Part shown: one piece after another, positions 1 through 8,860 of the stretch
Numbering within the stretch: position 1 is the stretch's first letter
How the letters are laid out: the number at the start of each line of letters is the position of its first letter
IMG/VR virus record: IMGVR_UViG_3300028920_000244
Location: 1-26,268 of that record
DNA: 26,268 nucleotides
Strand: one strand, 5' to 3'
Source: a virus
The notes under the pieces: generated by a model
Seen by the model: only the letters and a program-made list of their open reading frames with translations
Told to the model about the DNA's origin: nothing
Databases searched by the model: none
Program-made: the position numbers and the translations under genes

Positions 1-255
1 CTGCCGGGAAATAACGCTGTCATCATCCGGTTCGACAGCCATAACCCGCTGAAACAAATCATCTCTATATTGGTCGGCATTGGTATAGGCATTGGTGTAA
101 TCAACATTATGAAATTCCTGAAATATCTTTGCCGCCTCGACCCTGGCCTTTTCCTCTTCGGGATGGTCACTGTAAACAAATATCTCGTTAAGTTTTTTTT
201 CAGTGCGTCGTGTTGCGAGATCTTGAACAAACTCTGGAGATAAGAGATCACTCAC
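1..255 (-). CDS. N-terminus of an internal virion protein, cut by the window edge
   Basis: An open minus-strand frame of 85 codons begins at a GTG that overlaps the stop of the preceding gene and runs off the left edge. A GGAGGA motif lies about 11 bases upstream of the GTG. The visible protein starts VSDLLSPEFVQDL and is acidic and helical, consistent with a large phage structural protein. By gene order (after gp14- and gp15-like genes) it would correspond to the T7 gp16-type ejected core protein, but no catalytic domain is visible in this fragment, so that identity is inference. The +1 frame is also open but gives an Arg/Pro-rich, unlikely protein. Confidence 0.7.
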   Translation of the reverse strand, partial: MSDLLSPEFVQDLATRRTEKKLNEIFVYSDHPEEEKARVEAAKIFQEFHNVDYTNAYTNADQYRDDLFQRVMAVEPDDDSVISRQ

Positions 256-2312
256 TCTTCTTCATCTCCTCCCTGCATGATGCTTTTCCAGAACTCCTGG
301 CGAGAAACATCAAACTGCGGCAACGGTTTAACGTGGAAATATCCCATATTGTCCCGATACATCCATTCGGACAATCCCTTTTGAACGATATAGTCTTTTT
401 CTGCTTCCGGATTATACCGGGTCCATATTTCCTCTTCTTCTACAGGACTCCATGCCCAGGAAACATAGACCTCTTCTCCTCTTTGTTTATTATGCAGTCT
501 GATAATAGGATTTAATGTCAGATGAGACTGGAACACATCTTTTTGAGGATCAAACTCGACATCTCCCGAATCCCATCCGGAAGGAATTACTTGAGCCGTA
601 ATCAGATCCTTAAGCGCTCTTTCTCGTGAGAGCTGATCGACAGCCACCGTGGTTCTGTAGTTGGCAAGACGATATAAATGTTTTCTGTTTGCCTGCGATA
701 TGCCGGTTATAACGCCAGTCTGCAATGCCGCAAACTGCTTTTCGATCATGGTCAGATTCCCACGGTCAAGTGCACCGATATTTCCTATAAGTTGTCCTCC
801 CCTACCAGCCTTATTGGCACCATACGGAGTACGGAACCATTTCTGATCTTCAGGCTCCATTCCGGGCGTCATAACATAAATGGGATCCGTATATGCTGTC
901 GACGTAACTTCATACGACAGGGTATCAATAATGGTATCAACATACGCCATGAGATCTTCGGGTTTTCGCACCCAATCTTCTTCCGGCAAAACCGTTTTTT
1001 TATCGGCAGACAGCCAGGAATCATCTATCCATGCAGAAACCAGATTTTGAGCATTTGTCAGGACTTCCAGAGGAACTTCTCCTAAACGTTTTTCCAGCTC
1101 TTCATATGCCTCTCTCGCATAATGCGGCCTGCTGTCTTCTGTAAGGTTTAAATCAAGTAAATCTATCAGTCCCTGGACGGTTCCCGAGCCAGGATTTTCT
1201 TTCCACCTTTCAGTAACATATGCAGCTACTCTTTCTTTTGGAGCATTTATTCCGAGCAGTTGTATAACCTCGAGAAGAACCATTTGATCCCATTCATTTT
1301 TCATTCTCGTCTGCTGCGCTGCTGCTTCAGCTTCGAACCACTGATTTATCTGAACATAATCTCTTTCATTTAATTGGTTCCGCATGGCAAATAGCTGTCG
1401 CCGGGTTAACCCTCTGTTTCCCTCTTCATCAAAAGCAAAATATAGTTGTGTCGCTCTTCGATATGCGGCTTCCTGAGATTCCTGTTCTTTTCGCAGATTC
1501 AGCGTTCTTCTGTCTTCTGATTCCGCTTCGAGATTTTCTCCGATAGTCAACCGTTCTGCAGGCGTCAGTTCCGAGTAGTTGGTATAATTGCCGTTTTCAT
1601 CAGTTTCCATTAACGTATCAATGGCAATCTGATATGTTTCTTTTTCTGCTAATTGAAACGATTTGTTTTCGGCATTTTTTACATACATTGCGTGAACCGT
1701 TTCTTCATAAAGATTCTGCGCGGTTCCTTCAGATATCACACCATGCTGAACAGCTCCTCCGAGGCGTAATATTTCTCCATCACTCTCATAGGGATCCCCA
1801 AAAAGATAGGTATACAGCCTATCCAGATCATCTTTTGATCCCGTTCGCCCCGCTTCCTGCTGAAGATACGTGATCATGTCATTCGCATCCTGCAGGCTTG
1901 AGGTAACGCTGGCTTTTATCGTATTAGCATATGCTTCGGTATAAAACTGCTCAAAGAGCACAGTAAACTTTTCCTGTGCCCTGCTCGATTTTAATTGACC
2001 TTCATATTTTTGCTGTGTTTCAGATTTCCATTCTTCGACAAGTTCGTCGTAACTATCGTAATCCCTGTTATGCCGCAGACCACTCTGAAAATCAATATAA
2101 TCCCTTTTTGCCTGCTCTACAGCAAGATTGGCATTTGTTGTCGCATTCAACTCCGCCTGATTTTCCAGAACACTCGCAGTCAGCGTAAAAAACTGCTGCA
2201 TGAGCTGACCAATAGCTCTATCATTTGTTCCTTTCGAACCCATCCTGCGAGGAAGGCTTATCGATGGAGTCCGCCCTGGAGAATATTTAGTAAATCGCGG
2301 TGTTTCAGGCAT
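252..2312 (-). CDS. Large helical internal virion protein (T7 gp15-like position)
   Basis: A 686-residue, highly charged, mostly helical protein rich in Gln, Glu and Ala, without signal peptide or membrane segments. The N-terminal 40 residues are basic and Pro/Ser-rich, and the remainder looks like long helical repeats (for example SELTPAERLTIGENLEAES). Length and position directly after the gp14-like gene match the T7-type internal core protein gp15, part of the ejected channel that carries DNA across the cell envelope. The start ATG follows the previous stop (TAAATG), and its stop overlaps the next gene. The assignment rests on synteny and composition. No catalytic motif is recognisable. 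Confidence 0.7.
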   Translation of the reverse strand: MPETPRFTKYSPGRTPSISLPRRMGSKGTNDRAIGQLMQQFFTLTASVLENQAELNATTNANLAVEQAKRDYIDFQSGLRHNRDYDSYDELVEEWKSETQQKYEGQLKSSRAQEKFTVLFEQFYTEAYANTIKASVTSSLQDANDMITYLQQEAGRTGSKDDLDRLYTYLFGDPYESDGEILRLGGAVQHGVISEGTAQNLYEETVHAMYVKNAENKSFQLAEKETYQIAIDTLMETDENGNYTNYSELTPAERLTIGENLEAESEDRRTLNLRKEQESQEAAYRRATQLYFAFDEEGNRGLTRRQLFAMRNQLNERDYVQINQWFEAEAAAQQTRMKNEWDQMVLLEVIQLLGINAPKERVAAYVTERWKENPGSGTVQGLIDLLDLNLTEDSRPHYAREAYEELEKRLGEVPLEVLTNAQNLVSAWIDDSWLSADKKTVLPEEDWVRKPEDLMAYVDTIIDTLSYEVTSTAYTDPIYVMTPGMEPEDQKWFRTPYGANKAGRGGQLIGNIGALDRGNLTMIEKQFAALQTGVITGISQANRKHLYRLANYRTTVAVDQLSRERALKDLITAQVIPSGWDSGDVEFDPQKDVFQSHLTLNPIIRLHNKQRGEEVYVSWAWSPVEEEEIWTRYNPEAEKDYIVQKGLSEWMYRDNMGYFHVKPLPQFDVSRQEFWKSIMQGGDEEE

Positions 2313-2912
2313 TTAAAAAAACCTCAACCTATATCTGTTCTGTCTCTGAGCCATATATTCTTCATCTTCATCAAAATCAATACCATATTGGCTTCCCTGA
2401 GACTGAATATATTCACGTTTTCCGGCAATCAATCTTCTCTGTGTATTTAATTGCCGCCGAACCTGATTAATTTCTTCTTTTTCTCTTCCGGCCATTATGG
2501 TTGTCAAAGCTGCCCCGGCTTGTCCTGTTGATCCCCCCATTCCGGCGCCCTGAGCATTAACATTAAATTGAGCTGTCTGCCTGTTTGCCTCAGAATCTAT
2601 GTATTTCATTGTTTGTGAAAGATACTCGAGCTGATTTTGGATTTCTTCGTCCTGTATTTCCAGAACTCCATATTCAAAGCCGAGCTGAGATAGTTCTTCT
2701 CCTGTCTGTTTTCGAGTCTCTCTATTTGTTTCAACTGTAGATTTCACCATTTCAAGTATTTGAAAACCGAAAGACAGAATCGACAGCGGCCCTCCGGCCA
2801 TGCCGGCAAGGGAGGTAAGAACAGACGTGAACCTGTTGTCTACACTGGGGGACGCATAATCACCCCCCATACCACTCAAATTCATTGTGTCATAGTTTGG
2901 TACATCACTCAT
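2313..2912 (-). CDS. T7 gp14-like internal core protein
   Basis: A 199-residue protein with a Gly/Ala-rich hydrophobic stretch near residues 34-55 (SLAGMAGGPLSILSFGFQIL), then Gln/Glu-rich helices and a Gly/Ala-rich patch around residues 122-138. This composition (glycine-rich hydrophobic N-terminus plus amphipathic helices) and the position between the gp12-like tail tube gene and the large core gene fit the T7 gp14 family, which is ejected and inserts into the outer envelope. The start ATG overlaps the preceding TAA by one base, with GGAGG about seven bases upstream. The C-terminus ends in a short Arg/Phe-rich tail. Family identity is inferred from context. Confidence 0.65.
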   Translation of the reverse strand: MSDVPNYDTMNLSGMGGDYASPSVDNRFTSVLTSLAGMAGGPLSILSFGFQILEMVKSTVETNRETRKQTGEELSQLGFEYGVLEIQDEEIQNQLEYLSQTMKYIDSEANRQTAQFNVNAQGAGMGGSTGQAGAALTTIMAGREKEEINQVRRQLNTQRRLIAGKREYIQSQGSQYGIDFDEDEEYMAQRQNRYRLRFF

Positions 2913-5254
2913 TATTCAGCCTCCACTAACAATCCCAGGGGAGTAAACGGATATGGTTTTTCCTGAATTATAAATAAGGGCGGATCATAATCCCTGTTTG
3001 ATTCAATCCCGATCTCGACAAATCTCGAGGCAGGTTCACTGATCGGATCGAAATATTGATCCCACGCCACTTCCCGAGCATCACTTAAAGAATATCCAGC
3101 CTTAAACCCAAAACTTTTATACATACTTACAAGGATTGTTATAATCGCCTTATGAAATCCAAACATTATCGGGGTGACAAACGGCTGCAGATACATTGTA
3201 TACGGTAACCCCAGGTAATATTCAGTCGTATACTTCGACAGGGTTATTTCCCCGGATTCCACGGTTTTATTAACTTCCAGAGTTTCTTCATAGACGACAG
3301 TAATGCCTTCACCTTCGAGATAAGATAATCCAGTAATTGTTTTAACCACTTCATCTGCAGTTCCTCCGCTTGTATATACAGAATATCCCGAAGAATTTAT
3401 TTTCATAGCACCATCGGGAGTATTTAAATGAAATGTATCACCAGATTCATCTGAAAGCTGGTATACATTTCCCGCAACCTCTGTCATGTCCCCACCAACA
3501 ATCCTGATAAGATCACCGTTGGCATAGGTTGACCCGCCATCTGTTATTGTAATGACTGCTGGATCCGCTTTAGTTATTCCTGTTATCGCTTTTGATGCTC
3601 CCTCCCATTCAGACCACGAATCGAGCATCCGTGCATCAGAAAAGGTTGTAATAAGATTTTTTGTCAACGTCATTTTTTCAAGTCTATTTACGAGAGAACC
3701 ATTAATTCTTCGTCTGAAAAATCCCCACAGTGTCGTACCGGTTTCACTTGGCAATGCTGAAAGATATATAAGATCGCCACCATTATAAAAATTGATAAAA
3801 AAGTTTCGTTCAGCTTTTAAATCAAAATGAAGTACCCAACAGTTCCCATCATCCGTGACAATAAATGCAGCATGAACCGGTTCATCAATAACAAGCAGCT
3901 GCCTGATCGTTGTGTCTTCAAAAACATCAGATCTCATGCCAGTTATAGGAAGGGTGATAAAATCTTCAACATCATATTGGTACACAATTCCCTGAATTGC
4001 CTTTCTATTTTTCTGTACAAACATCAAAACATTGCCGTAACTTGCCGGCCGTATATCAGCTGACGCAAAAACAGATTTTCCCACAGGAGCAGTTACCGTA
4101 TAATTTGTGATATATCCGCTCTGTCCAAATTGATACACGTTTAAGTCTGTTCCGAAAAAAAGACGGGTTGAACTATAAAGCCACCTGATAGCTCCAAGAC
4201 GTTCCACCGGATTTAATGATATTGCGCTATCATCAAGAACTGTTTCAGCAAGATCTCCGGCTCTTCCCGAAGCAGAAAACCAGAAGTTTTCCTGATTGTA
4301 GTTGTCACCCTGGTCATTCGCAAAAATCAATCTGCCTTCATGCAGACCAACGGTTGAAGGCTTCCAACCGGTAAGATTCGCGGTTGTTGAATTTGCATCA
4401 ATATCTCCGGTCCAGAGACCGATATTATCGTAGATCCACACATAAACAACATCAGGATTTGCCCAGCTGCCGGTATAAGGATTATCACCCCACACAATTT
4501 CATCAATGCGGAATTCGTAAATGGGATCTCCTGTACCATAACTTGAATCAAACCACATTTTTCCATAAAACGCTTCGCTTTTTGTTTGATTTTCGACACC
4601 CATCCATCGGCCTTGAGCGGCATCTCCCACATCAGTATCCAGTTTCCAATATTTTCCCTGGGAAGATGTTATTTGAATTGAAACGCCGACAGAACTTGCA
4701 GAACCATAAACAACCCCTGCACCAAGTTTCGAACTGTTTGCAGCGGTTCGCGGCTCAAACGTATAGGGCTGGCTCGATGTATATTTTGGCATAGCCCAGA
4801 TAAATTCAGCGTAGTTTGCTATCGTCAGGTTTTCAGGATCGGAAACATCGATACACACCGGCTGCGCATTACCGTTAACAACAACGATCTGATCTTGAAC
4901 AACAACCCAATCGATATCCCATATGGATCCACTCCAACCGAGAGAGATACTGTCTTGAATTTCTCCAGTAGAATCTGCAATGTAAAAAATGTTATATGAC
5001 CATGCAATAAGATAATCAGCAGAGTCTTCTTCAAGACGAAGCCATTCAATTCGAGTATTTTGGTTGCCACCATATGTGGGAGTGGAAACATATTGCCAGC
5101 CTTGTCTGCCGGTCGGTCCGGGTTTATTGTGGGCCATCATATTTCCTGAATCTTTCACCGCTCTCCTTAAAAGCGCACTTTGAACATCACCACGATATAT
5201 ATCGTCTATTTGGCCCACAGAAAAATCATGAATGTATTCGTTCGGACTAATCAA
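2912..5254 (-). CDS. Tail tubular protein B (T7 gp12-like), with FCCH-like insert
   Basis: A 780-residue, beta-rich protein. The N-terminus (ISPNEYIHDFSVGQI, then GRQGWQYV) matches the start seen in phage gp12-type nozzle proteins, and aromatic beta strands continue throughout. Around residues 565-640 a Gly/Asp-rich module (ITITDGGSTYANGDLIRI) resembles the E1 FCCH-like domain often annotated in these proteins. The function would be the tail nozzle below the gp11 ring. The start is a TTG overlapping the gp11-like stop (TTGATTAG), supported by GGAGAG six bases upstream; no better ATG lies nearby. Translational coupling with the gp11-like gene is likely. Confidence 0.85.
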   Translation of the reverse strand: MISPNEYIHDFSVGQIDDIYRGDVQSALLRRAVKDSGNMMAHNKPGPTGRQGWQYVSTPTYGGNQNTRIEWLRLEEDSADYLIAWSYNIFYIADSTGEIQDSISLGWSGSIWDIDWVVVQDQIVVVNGNAQPVCIDVSDPENLTIANYAEFIWAMPKYTSSQPYTFEPRTAANSSKLGAGVVYGSASSVGVSIQITSSQGKYWKLDTDVGDAAQGRWMGVENQTKSEAFYGKMWFDSSYGTGDPIYEFRIDEIVWGDNPYTGSWANPDVVYVWIYDNIGLWTGDIDANSTTANLTGWKPSTVGLHEGRLIFANDQGDNYNQENFWFSASGRAGDLAETVLDDSAISLNPVERLGAIRWLYSSTRLFFGTDLNVYQFGQSGYITNYTVTAPVGKSVFASADIRPASYGNVLMFVQKNRKAIQGIVYQYDVEDFITLPITGMRSDVFEDTTIRQLLVIDEPVHAAFIVTDDGNCWVLHFDLKAERNFFINFYNGGDLIYLSALPSETGTTLWGFFRRRINGSLVNRLEKMTLTKNLITTFSDARMLDSWSEWEGASKAITGITKADPAVITITDGGSTYANGDLIRIVGGDMTEVAGNVYQLSDESGDTFHLNTPDGAMKINSSGYSVYTSGGTADEVVKTITGLSYLEGEGITVVYEETLEVNKTVESGEITLSKYTTEYYLGLPYTMYLQPFVTPIMFGFHKAIITILVSMYKSFGFKAGYSLSDAREVAWDQYFDPISEPASRFVEIGIESNRDYDPPLFIIQEKPYPFTPLGLLVEAE

Positions 5255-5867
5255 ACCAGCTCTCCGATTCCATATCAGGTGGTTCGGGCATAACCTGATA
5301 ATCTATGGTTTTGGTGTTGAACATTGCGGCATTGGTTCCCCGGGCCTGATCGAGAGCATTGATAAAGAACCCCCACTGTTCCATTTTTGCATTCTTCCGG
5401 CCTTTCGCCAGAGGCCCCACCAGGAAATAAGACAGAAGAAGAGCCAACGCATGGAGCTCCACCGCAGAGAAGTGATTAAAGGTTGTTACCCGCTTATTGT
5501 AATGCAATGTTATTTGCCCATCGTATTGTATATTGCAGTACAGGCGCCGGGCCTTGACCACGAACTCCGCTTTCGGGTTTTCAAGAATTCTTAAGGGTTT
5601 TACGCAGTAGGGGTCCGCCGGCAGATCATACTCGTAGGTGAACATTTCATCTGCATCGAGGACCATTGGATCATTGTAGGATATTTTCTGATCGTGCCAG
5701 GCTGCCGACCACGAATCCAGCGTCAGAAAGTAATCAAGCGCTTGCGGAAAAAAGAGAGCACAATATTTTTCTTCCTTCGTGGAAGGACTGTCAATATTCG
5801 TAACGTACAGCGTCGAAGCCAGTTCCGCAAGAGCCATATTACATATGGTATTCTTGCTTGTTGCCAC
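5247..5867 (-). CDS. Tail tubular protein A (T7 gp11-like)
   Basis: A 206-residue protein beginning ATSKNTICNMALAELAS, the typical opening of gp11-type head-tail adaptors that ring the portal and hold the nozzle. A central region with LDSWSAAWHDQKI and a helical LHALALLLSYFLVGPLAKG segment (about residues 140-158) also fit this family. The start is GTG immediately after the upstream TAA, with GAGGAA about eight bases before it. The stop overlaps the TTG start of the gp12-like gene. It lies in the expected place between small head-completion-region genes and the nozzle. Confidence 0.85.
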   Translation of the reverse strand: MATSKNTICNMALAELASTLYVTNIDSPSTKEEKYCALFFPQALDYFLTLDSWSAAWHDQKISYNDPMVLDADEMFTYEYDLPADPYCVKPLRILENPKAEFVVKARRLYCNIQYDGQITLHYNKRVTTFNHFSAVELHALALLLSYFLVGPLAKGRKNAKMEQWGFFINALDQARGTNAAMFNTKTIDYQVMPEPPDMESESWFD

Positions 5868-6161
5868 TTACAATTCCTCACCTCGTAATGTCATTACAGG
5901 TAACGACTGCTTTCTTTTCAGGTCATTGACCTTCAAAGCAAGTTCTTTGGTTTTTGGCGCGAAGTGCCGGGGGATCGGGATATGCTCTTTCGAGATACTT
6001 CTCCGGATCGCCTCATCTCCGAAATCCCAGAACTTAAACATATGATAACATCCCTTCGGAGCGATACAGATGAATTCATCGGTATCAGCGCCCTTTGAAT
6101 AGATTTCAGGGAGTTTTTCGTCTGGTCCTATTCGCCAATCTTTGCCGCCTTTTTGAGCCAT
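5868..6161 (-). CDS. Small hypothetical virion-region protein (97 aa)
   Basis: I chose the ATG at 6161 because a perfect GGAGG lies just upstream and the frame directly follows the 53-aa gene stop. A longer frame from 6224 would run through that gene. The protein (starting MAQKGGKDWRIGPDEKLPEI) is charged, with a conserved-looking aromatic core YHMFKFWDFGDEAIRR and a basic C-terminus. No cysteine cluster, membrane segment or known fold is recognised. Its location between capsid and tail adaptor genes suggests a head-tail or accessory virion role, which is inference only. Confidence 0.7.
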   Translation of the reverse strand: MAQKGGKDWRIGPDEKLPEIYSKGADTDEFICIAPKGCYHMFKFWDFGDEAIRRSISKEHIPIPRHFAPKTKELALKVNDLKRKQSLPVMTLRGEEL

Positions 6162-6162
6162 G

Positions 6163-6324
6163 TTATTCCTCCGTCTTAAGTTTTTTCCACCGTTTGGGGA
6201 AGTATTGGTCGCCGAGCTGACCACGGATTGCGTGGTCGCCCTTTTTCCAGAACTGTCTGGCCGCGTAATGATCCTCGAGGCACATCAGTTTTTCACCAAA
6301 AGGATCTGTTTTCTTTTTACTCAT
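6163..6324 (-). CDS. Very small basic hypothetical protein (53 aa)
   Basis: A short frame starting MSKKKTDPFGEKLMCLEDHY and ending RWKKLKTEE. The ATG overlaps the stop of the upstream 81-aa gene by eight bases and is preceded by AGGAG at about eight bases. The stop is one base before the next ATG. The tight packing and good ribosome site support a real gene. The protein is basic with several aromatic residues (HYAARQFWKKGDHAIRGQ). No family is recognised. Confidence 0.7.
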   Translation of the reverse strand: MSKKKTDPFGEKLMCLEDHYAARQFWKKGDHAIRGQLGDQYFPKRWKKLKTEE

Positions 6325-6562
6325 GTCTGACGCTCCTGGCTTTCACCCCGGAGTTTTCGCCGAGTTCAATGAGTACTTTCCCGATCACAGCCATATCGGC
6401 TTTCGTGAGATAGGGAACGAGAATGGCCGTATCGGTAATACGGTCATAAATATTTTGGACCTGAGCCCTTTGTTTTCTGCTGACTTTACCCCCATGGGTA
6501 TCGTTCGCCAGATTATCAAGAGCATTTACCAGGTCAGTCCATGCAGCATGATCTGAAGTCAT
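6317..6562 (-). CDS. Small hypothetical helical protein (81 aa)
   Basis: An 81-residue helical protein starting MTSDHAAWTDLVNALDNLAND. The start has AAGGAG about eight bases upstream. Heptad-like hydrophobic spacing in both halves suggests a helical hairpin. It is encoded between the cement protein and small head-completion-region genes, and its stop overlaps the start of the next gene. No enzymatic motif is visible and function is unknown. Confidence 0.7.
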   Translation of the reverse strand: MTSDHAAWTDLVNALDNLANDTHGGKVSRKQRAQVQNIYDRITDTAILVPYLTKADMAVIGKVLIELGENSGVKARSVRHE

Positions 6563-6583
6563 TATTTTTCTCCTTAGACATGA

Positions 6584-6599
6584 GGGGCCCGGAGGCCCC
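6584..6599 (-). other. GC-rich hairpin between cement and 81-aa genes
   Basis: GGGGCC and GGCCCC (6584-6589 and 6594-6599) form a six-base-pair perfect stem with a four-base loop between the stop of the cement gene and the ribosome site of the next gene. No T-run follows on the minus strand, so it is not a standard intrinsic terminator. It could modulate message stability or give partial attenuation after the highly expressed capsid genes. Confidence 0.5.
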
Positions 6600-6621
6600 C
6601 CAGAATTACCAATTGTGTCCT

Positions 6622-7050
6622 TTACGGACCCACGATTGCGGTCACCGCGAGTGCAGAACAGGTCGCACTGTTAGTAAACCGAATACTGACATACCGAGCA
6701 CATCCCGGAGGGATCTGCGATTTCAGTATGAGACCGGGGCCGCCGGCAGGCTTTCCGTCAATACAGGGGATATCGTTGACATCCGTCGCGGGGAGGACAG
6801 TGTTGACCTCAGCCCACGATGAAGCATCAGCTGAATCCAGAATATTGATTTCCAGCGTTTCAGAACCGGCAGGTTCTACCGTGTCTATCCATACATAGAT
6901 AAACAGCGGAGTACCCATACCCCAATCGTTGTCGGCCGCAAGGTCGAAGTAATCGACGTCCGCTGCAGGATCGTAATCCCCGTTGGTCGTAATCGCCATT
7001 GCTTCGCACAGGATATGCTTTGCATCAATCATCGGTTTCGGTATCATCAT
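6622..7050 (-). CDS. Bbp16-like capsid cement protein
   Basis: A 142-residue, beta-rich, acidic protein directly after the major capsid gene. Features include an N-terminal MIPKPMIDAKHILCEAMAIT segment, a DPAADVDYFDL patch and a C-terminal beta strand ending SALAVTAIVGP. These match my memory of the cement protein of Bordetella phage BPP-1 (Bbp16 family), which clamps capsomers from outside. Two adjacent ATG codons (7050 and 7047) are possible; the AGGAGG is only two bases from the first, so the second may be the used start. It would be a high-copy virion protein. Confidence 0.7.
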   Translation of the reverse strand: MMIPKPMIDAKHILCEAMAITTNGDYDPAADVDYFDLAADNDWGMGTPLFIYVWIDTVEPAGSETLEINILDSADASSWAEVNTVLPATDVNDIPCIDGKPAGGPGLILKSQIPPGCARYVSIRFTNSATCSALAVTAIVGP

Positions 7051-7057
7051 ATCCTCC

Positions 7058-8026
7058 TTAAATAGCCGGTTCGGTGATCAGGGTCTGATCGAACCGTTTG
7101 ACCGGAACTTCTTCGAAAGTCAGCAGCCGGCGTTTACCGAACGCTGTTTCCCAATCGTAACTCACGTTACTCTTGTCCTTCGAAGCGATCTTCATCTGAG
7201 TAAGGATTTTCTTATTCAGATAAATTACCGCACCAGCCCCTTCGTAGGGCATTTCGTCGAGCGCCTCAATTAAGAGATCCTCGTCGAAAATATTGGTGGC
7301 ACCAGCGGTTTCGATCGAACCAACCCGCTGGATGGATGACTGATCATGAGGCACAAACCCTGCCTGGATGATGAAATGAGAAACGTGACACTGATAGGGT
7401 TTGTTGTTTGCGTCCCAGACCATTCTGATTCCCAGGTCCTTATAGGATAAGGAAGTGTTACCACCCTGGGGGTAGATCATGTAACACATTTCAGGACCCC
7501 ACTGTACGATATAAGCGGAGGCACAGTCATTGCCGGTCCCTCCGTTATCCCATACATTGTCCTGGTTGGTCGGGTCCCAGAAGCGGGTGGCCCAACCGTC
7601 GATACCTCGAGGCTCTGTTGCGGTGTTTCCGTACAGAACGCCGGTACCGAAAGTTTTGGTCAAGCCGCGGATAAATGCCATATCTTCCTGAGATCTGACT
7701 CTTTTTTTATCCTTGACTTTTTCGATCAAACGAGTGTCGACAAAGGAGTACGCTTCGAGCATACCGATCCCTTCTTCACCCGGTTTGGCACGTCCGGCAT
7801 AAGTCGTTACACCGGCATTGATCGCTGACCATTCACCTGAAGGCTCTTCTAACCAGGTTGAGTACAGGTGATAGGTATCCATATTGGCCAGTTCCCAGTG
7901 AGCGTCCTCGATGACCGGTGTCTGGGCCATAAGAACGTCGGCAATGGTCATCAGGTTCCCATTCGCTGTACGTTTGGTTATTTCGCCTAGTGTGAGTTTG
8001 TCAAAGCTGAGTTCTGATCCTGCCAT
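7058..8026 (-). CDS. Major capsid protein (BPP-1 type, HK97-like fold)
   Basis: A 322-residue protein lying between scaffold and cement genes. The N-terminal MTIADVLMAQTPVIEDAHWE region, a central YSFVDTRLIEKVKDKKRVRSQ segment and a GIDGWATRFWD motif resemble major capsid proteins of BPP-1-like podoviruses. The mature protein would form the icosahedral shell. The start ATG follows GGAGAG about seven bases upstream. There is only an eight-base gap to the cement gene, whereas the upstream gap to the scaffold gene is 111 bases and contains a hairpin. The fold assignment is from position and family resemblance. Confidence 0.85.
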   Translation of the reverse strand: MAGSELSFDKLTLGEITKRTANGNLMTIADVLMAQTPVIEDAHWELANMDTYHLYSTWLEEPSGEWSAINAGVTTYAGRAKPGEEGIGMLEAYSFVDTRLIEKVKDKKRVRSQEDMAFIRGLTKTFGTGVLYGNTATEPRGIDGWATRFWDPTNQDNVWDNGGTGNDCASAYIVQWGPEMCYMIYPQGGNTSLSYKDLGIRMVWDANNKPYQCHVSHFIIQAGFVPHDQSSIQRVGSIETAGATNIFDEDLLIEALDEMPYEGAGAVIYLNKKILTQMKIASKDKSNVSYDWETAFGKRRLLTFEEVPVKRFDQTLITEPAI

Positions 8027-8081
8027 AAAACTCTCCTAAGTTAGTTTGTCGACTCCCATCAAGGAAATCAGACCCCCCAAT

Positions 8082-8135
8082 TCAGGTTCGGTCCTATTTT
8101 CGGATCAGGTTCGTCTTGAATCGGCAACGCCGATT
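8082..8135 (-). other. Scaffold-capsid intergenic hairpin with direct repeats
   Basis: The gap between scaffold stop and capsid start holds a perfect seven-base-pair hairpin (AATCGGC and GCCGATT, 8119-8125 and 8129-8135) just after the scaffold gene. Two copies of the nonamer TCAGGTTCG (8082-8090, 8105-8113) follow. No T-run follows the hairpin. It may be a processing or stabilising element that sets capsid above scaffold expression, which is an inference. Confidence 0.4.
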
Positions 8136-8137
8136 AT

Positions 8138-8860
8138 CTAATCCATGCCCTCAGAGGCATAGGTTAAGATTCCTTTGCTCTGCGGCTCTTCTCCTCCAAC
8201 GCCGCCTTTCGGAAGTTTGTCTTCCGCAAACTGATCTGCGAATTCCATTAACCATGTCGTGATTTCGTAATCATTGTCAAGGTTAAATTTCTGCAGGAGC
8301 TTCGCACCGGACTTCGGGCCGTAATGTAAGAGAAACTCCCGTAAGCGGGCAGTCTCTTTGGGCAGTTCGTCCTTATATTTGTCATATAACTGCTTCTCGA
8401 GCTCCTGTCTGGCCTTCGCTCGGGACTCGTCCGAGCCTTTCTGCTTTGCCAATTCCCGGGAATTAACGAATTCGGCGATAACTCCGGCCTGTTCCTGGGT
8501 CAATCCGGCCTTAAATGCCGTTTCTTTGAACCCGGTCAGGAGTGATTCGTCGGCAAAAGCGTCCATTTCATGCTCTTTATCGACGATTTTGTAGGCTTCA
8601 ACATCGTCAGGAACGCCCAACGCCCTTCGATATGCCGCAAGATCCTCTTCAGAAGCGTTTTCGTCGGGGATCCGGATCAGGTTTTCCTGTTTTGCCTTGG
8701 CCTGCTCGAGCTGTGTTTTCAGTGTAGTGTGTTCTTCCCGCAATTTTAGGACATCATCCACCACTTCGTTCCAGTTTTCGAACTGATTAACGTATTCGTT
8801 GGTTTTCAGTTCGTCCCTCAGCTGTGTTGCGTGAGGTTTTGGGGTAAAGTCATCCGCCAT
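8138..8860 (-). CDS. Capsid scaffolding protein
   Basis: A 240-residue, acidic, highly helical protein with a predicted coiled coil around residues 38-62 (VLKLREEHTTLKTQLEQAKA) and a further helical region to residue 190. It is Glu/Lys/Gln-rich, lacks cysteine and precedes the major capsid gene, all typical of phage scaffolds. The segment ASEEDLAAYRRALGVPDD resembles a motif common in scaffold proteins of portal-capsid modules. The ATG has AAGGAG about seven bases upstream and overlaps the preceding gene by eleven bases. Confidence 0.8.
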   Translation of the reverse strand: MADDFTPKPHATQLRDELKTNEYVNQFENWNEVVDDVLKLREEHTTLKTQLEQAKAKQENLIRIPDENASEEDLAAYRRALGVPDDVEAYKIVDKEHEMDAFADESLLTGFKETAFKAGLTQEQAGVIAEFVNSRELAKQKGSDESRAKARQELEKQLYDKYKDELPKETARLREFLLHYGPKSGAKLLQKFNLDNDYEITTWLMEFADQFAEDKLPKGGVGGEEPQSKGILTYASEGMD

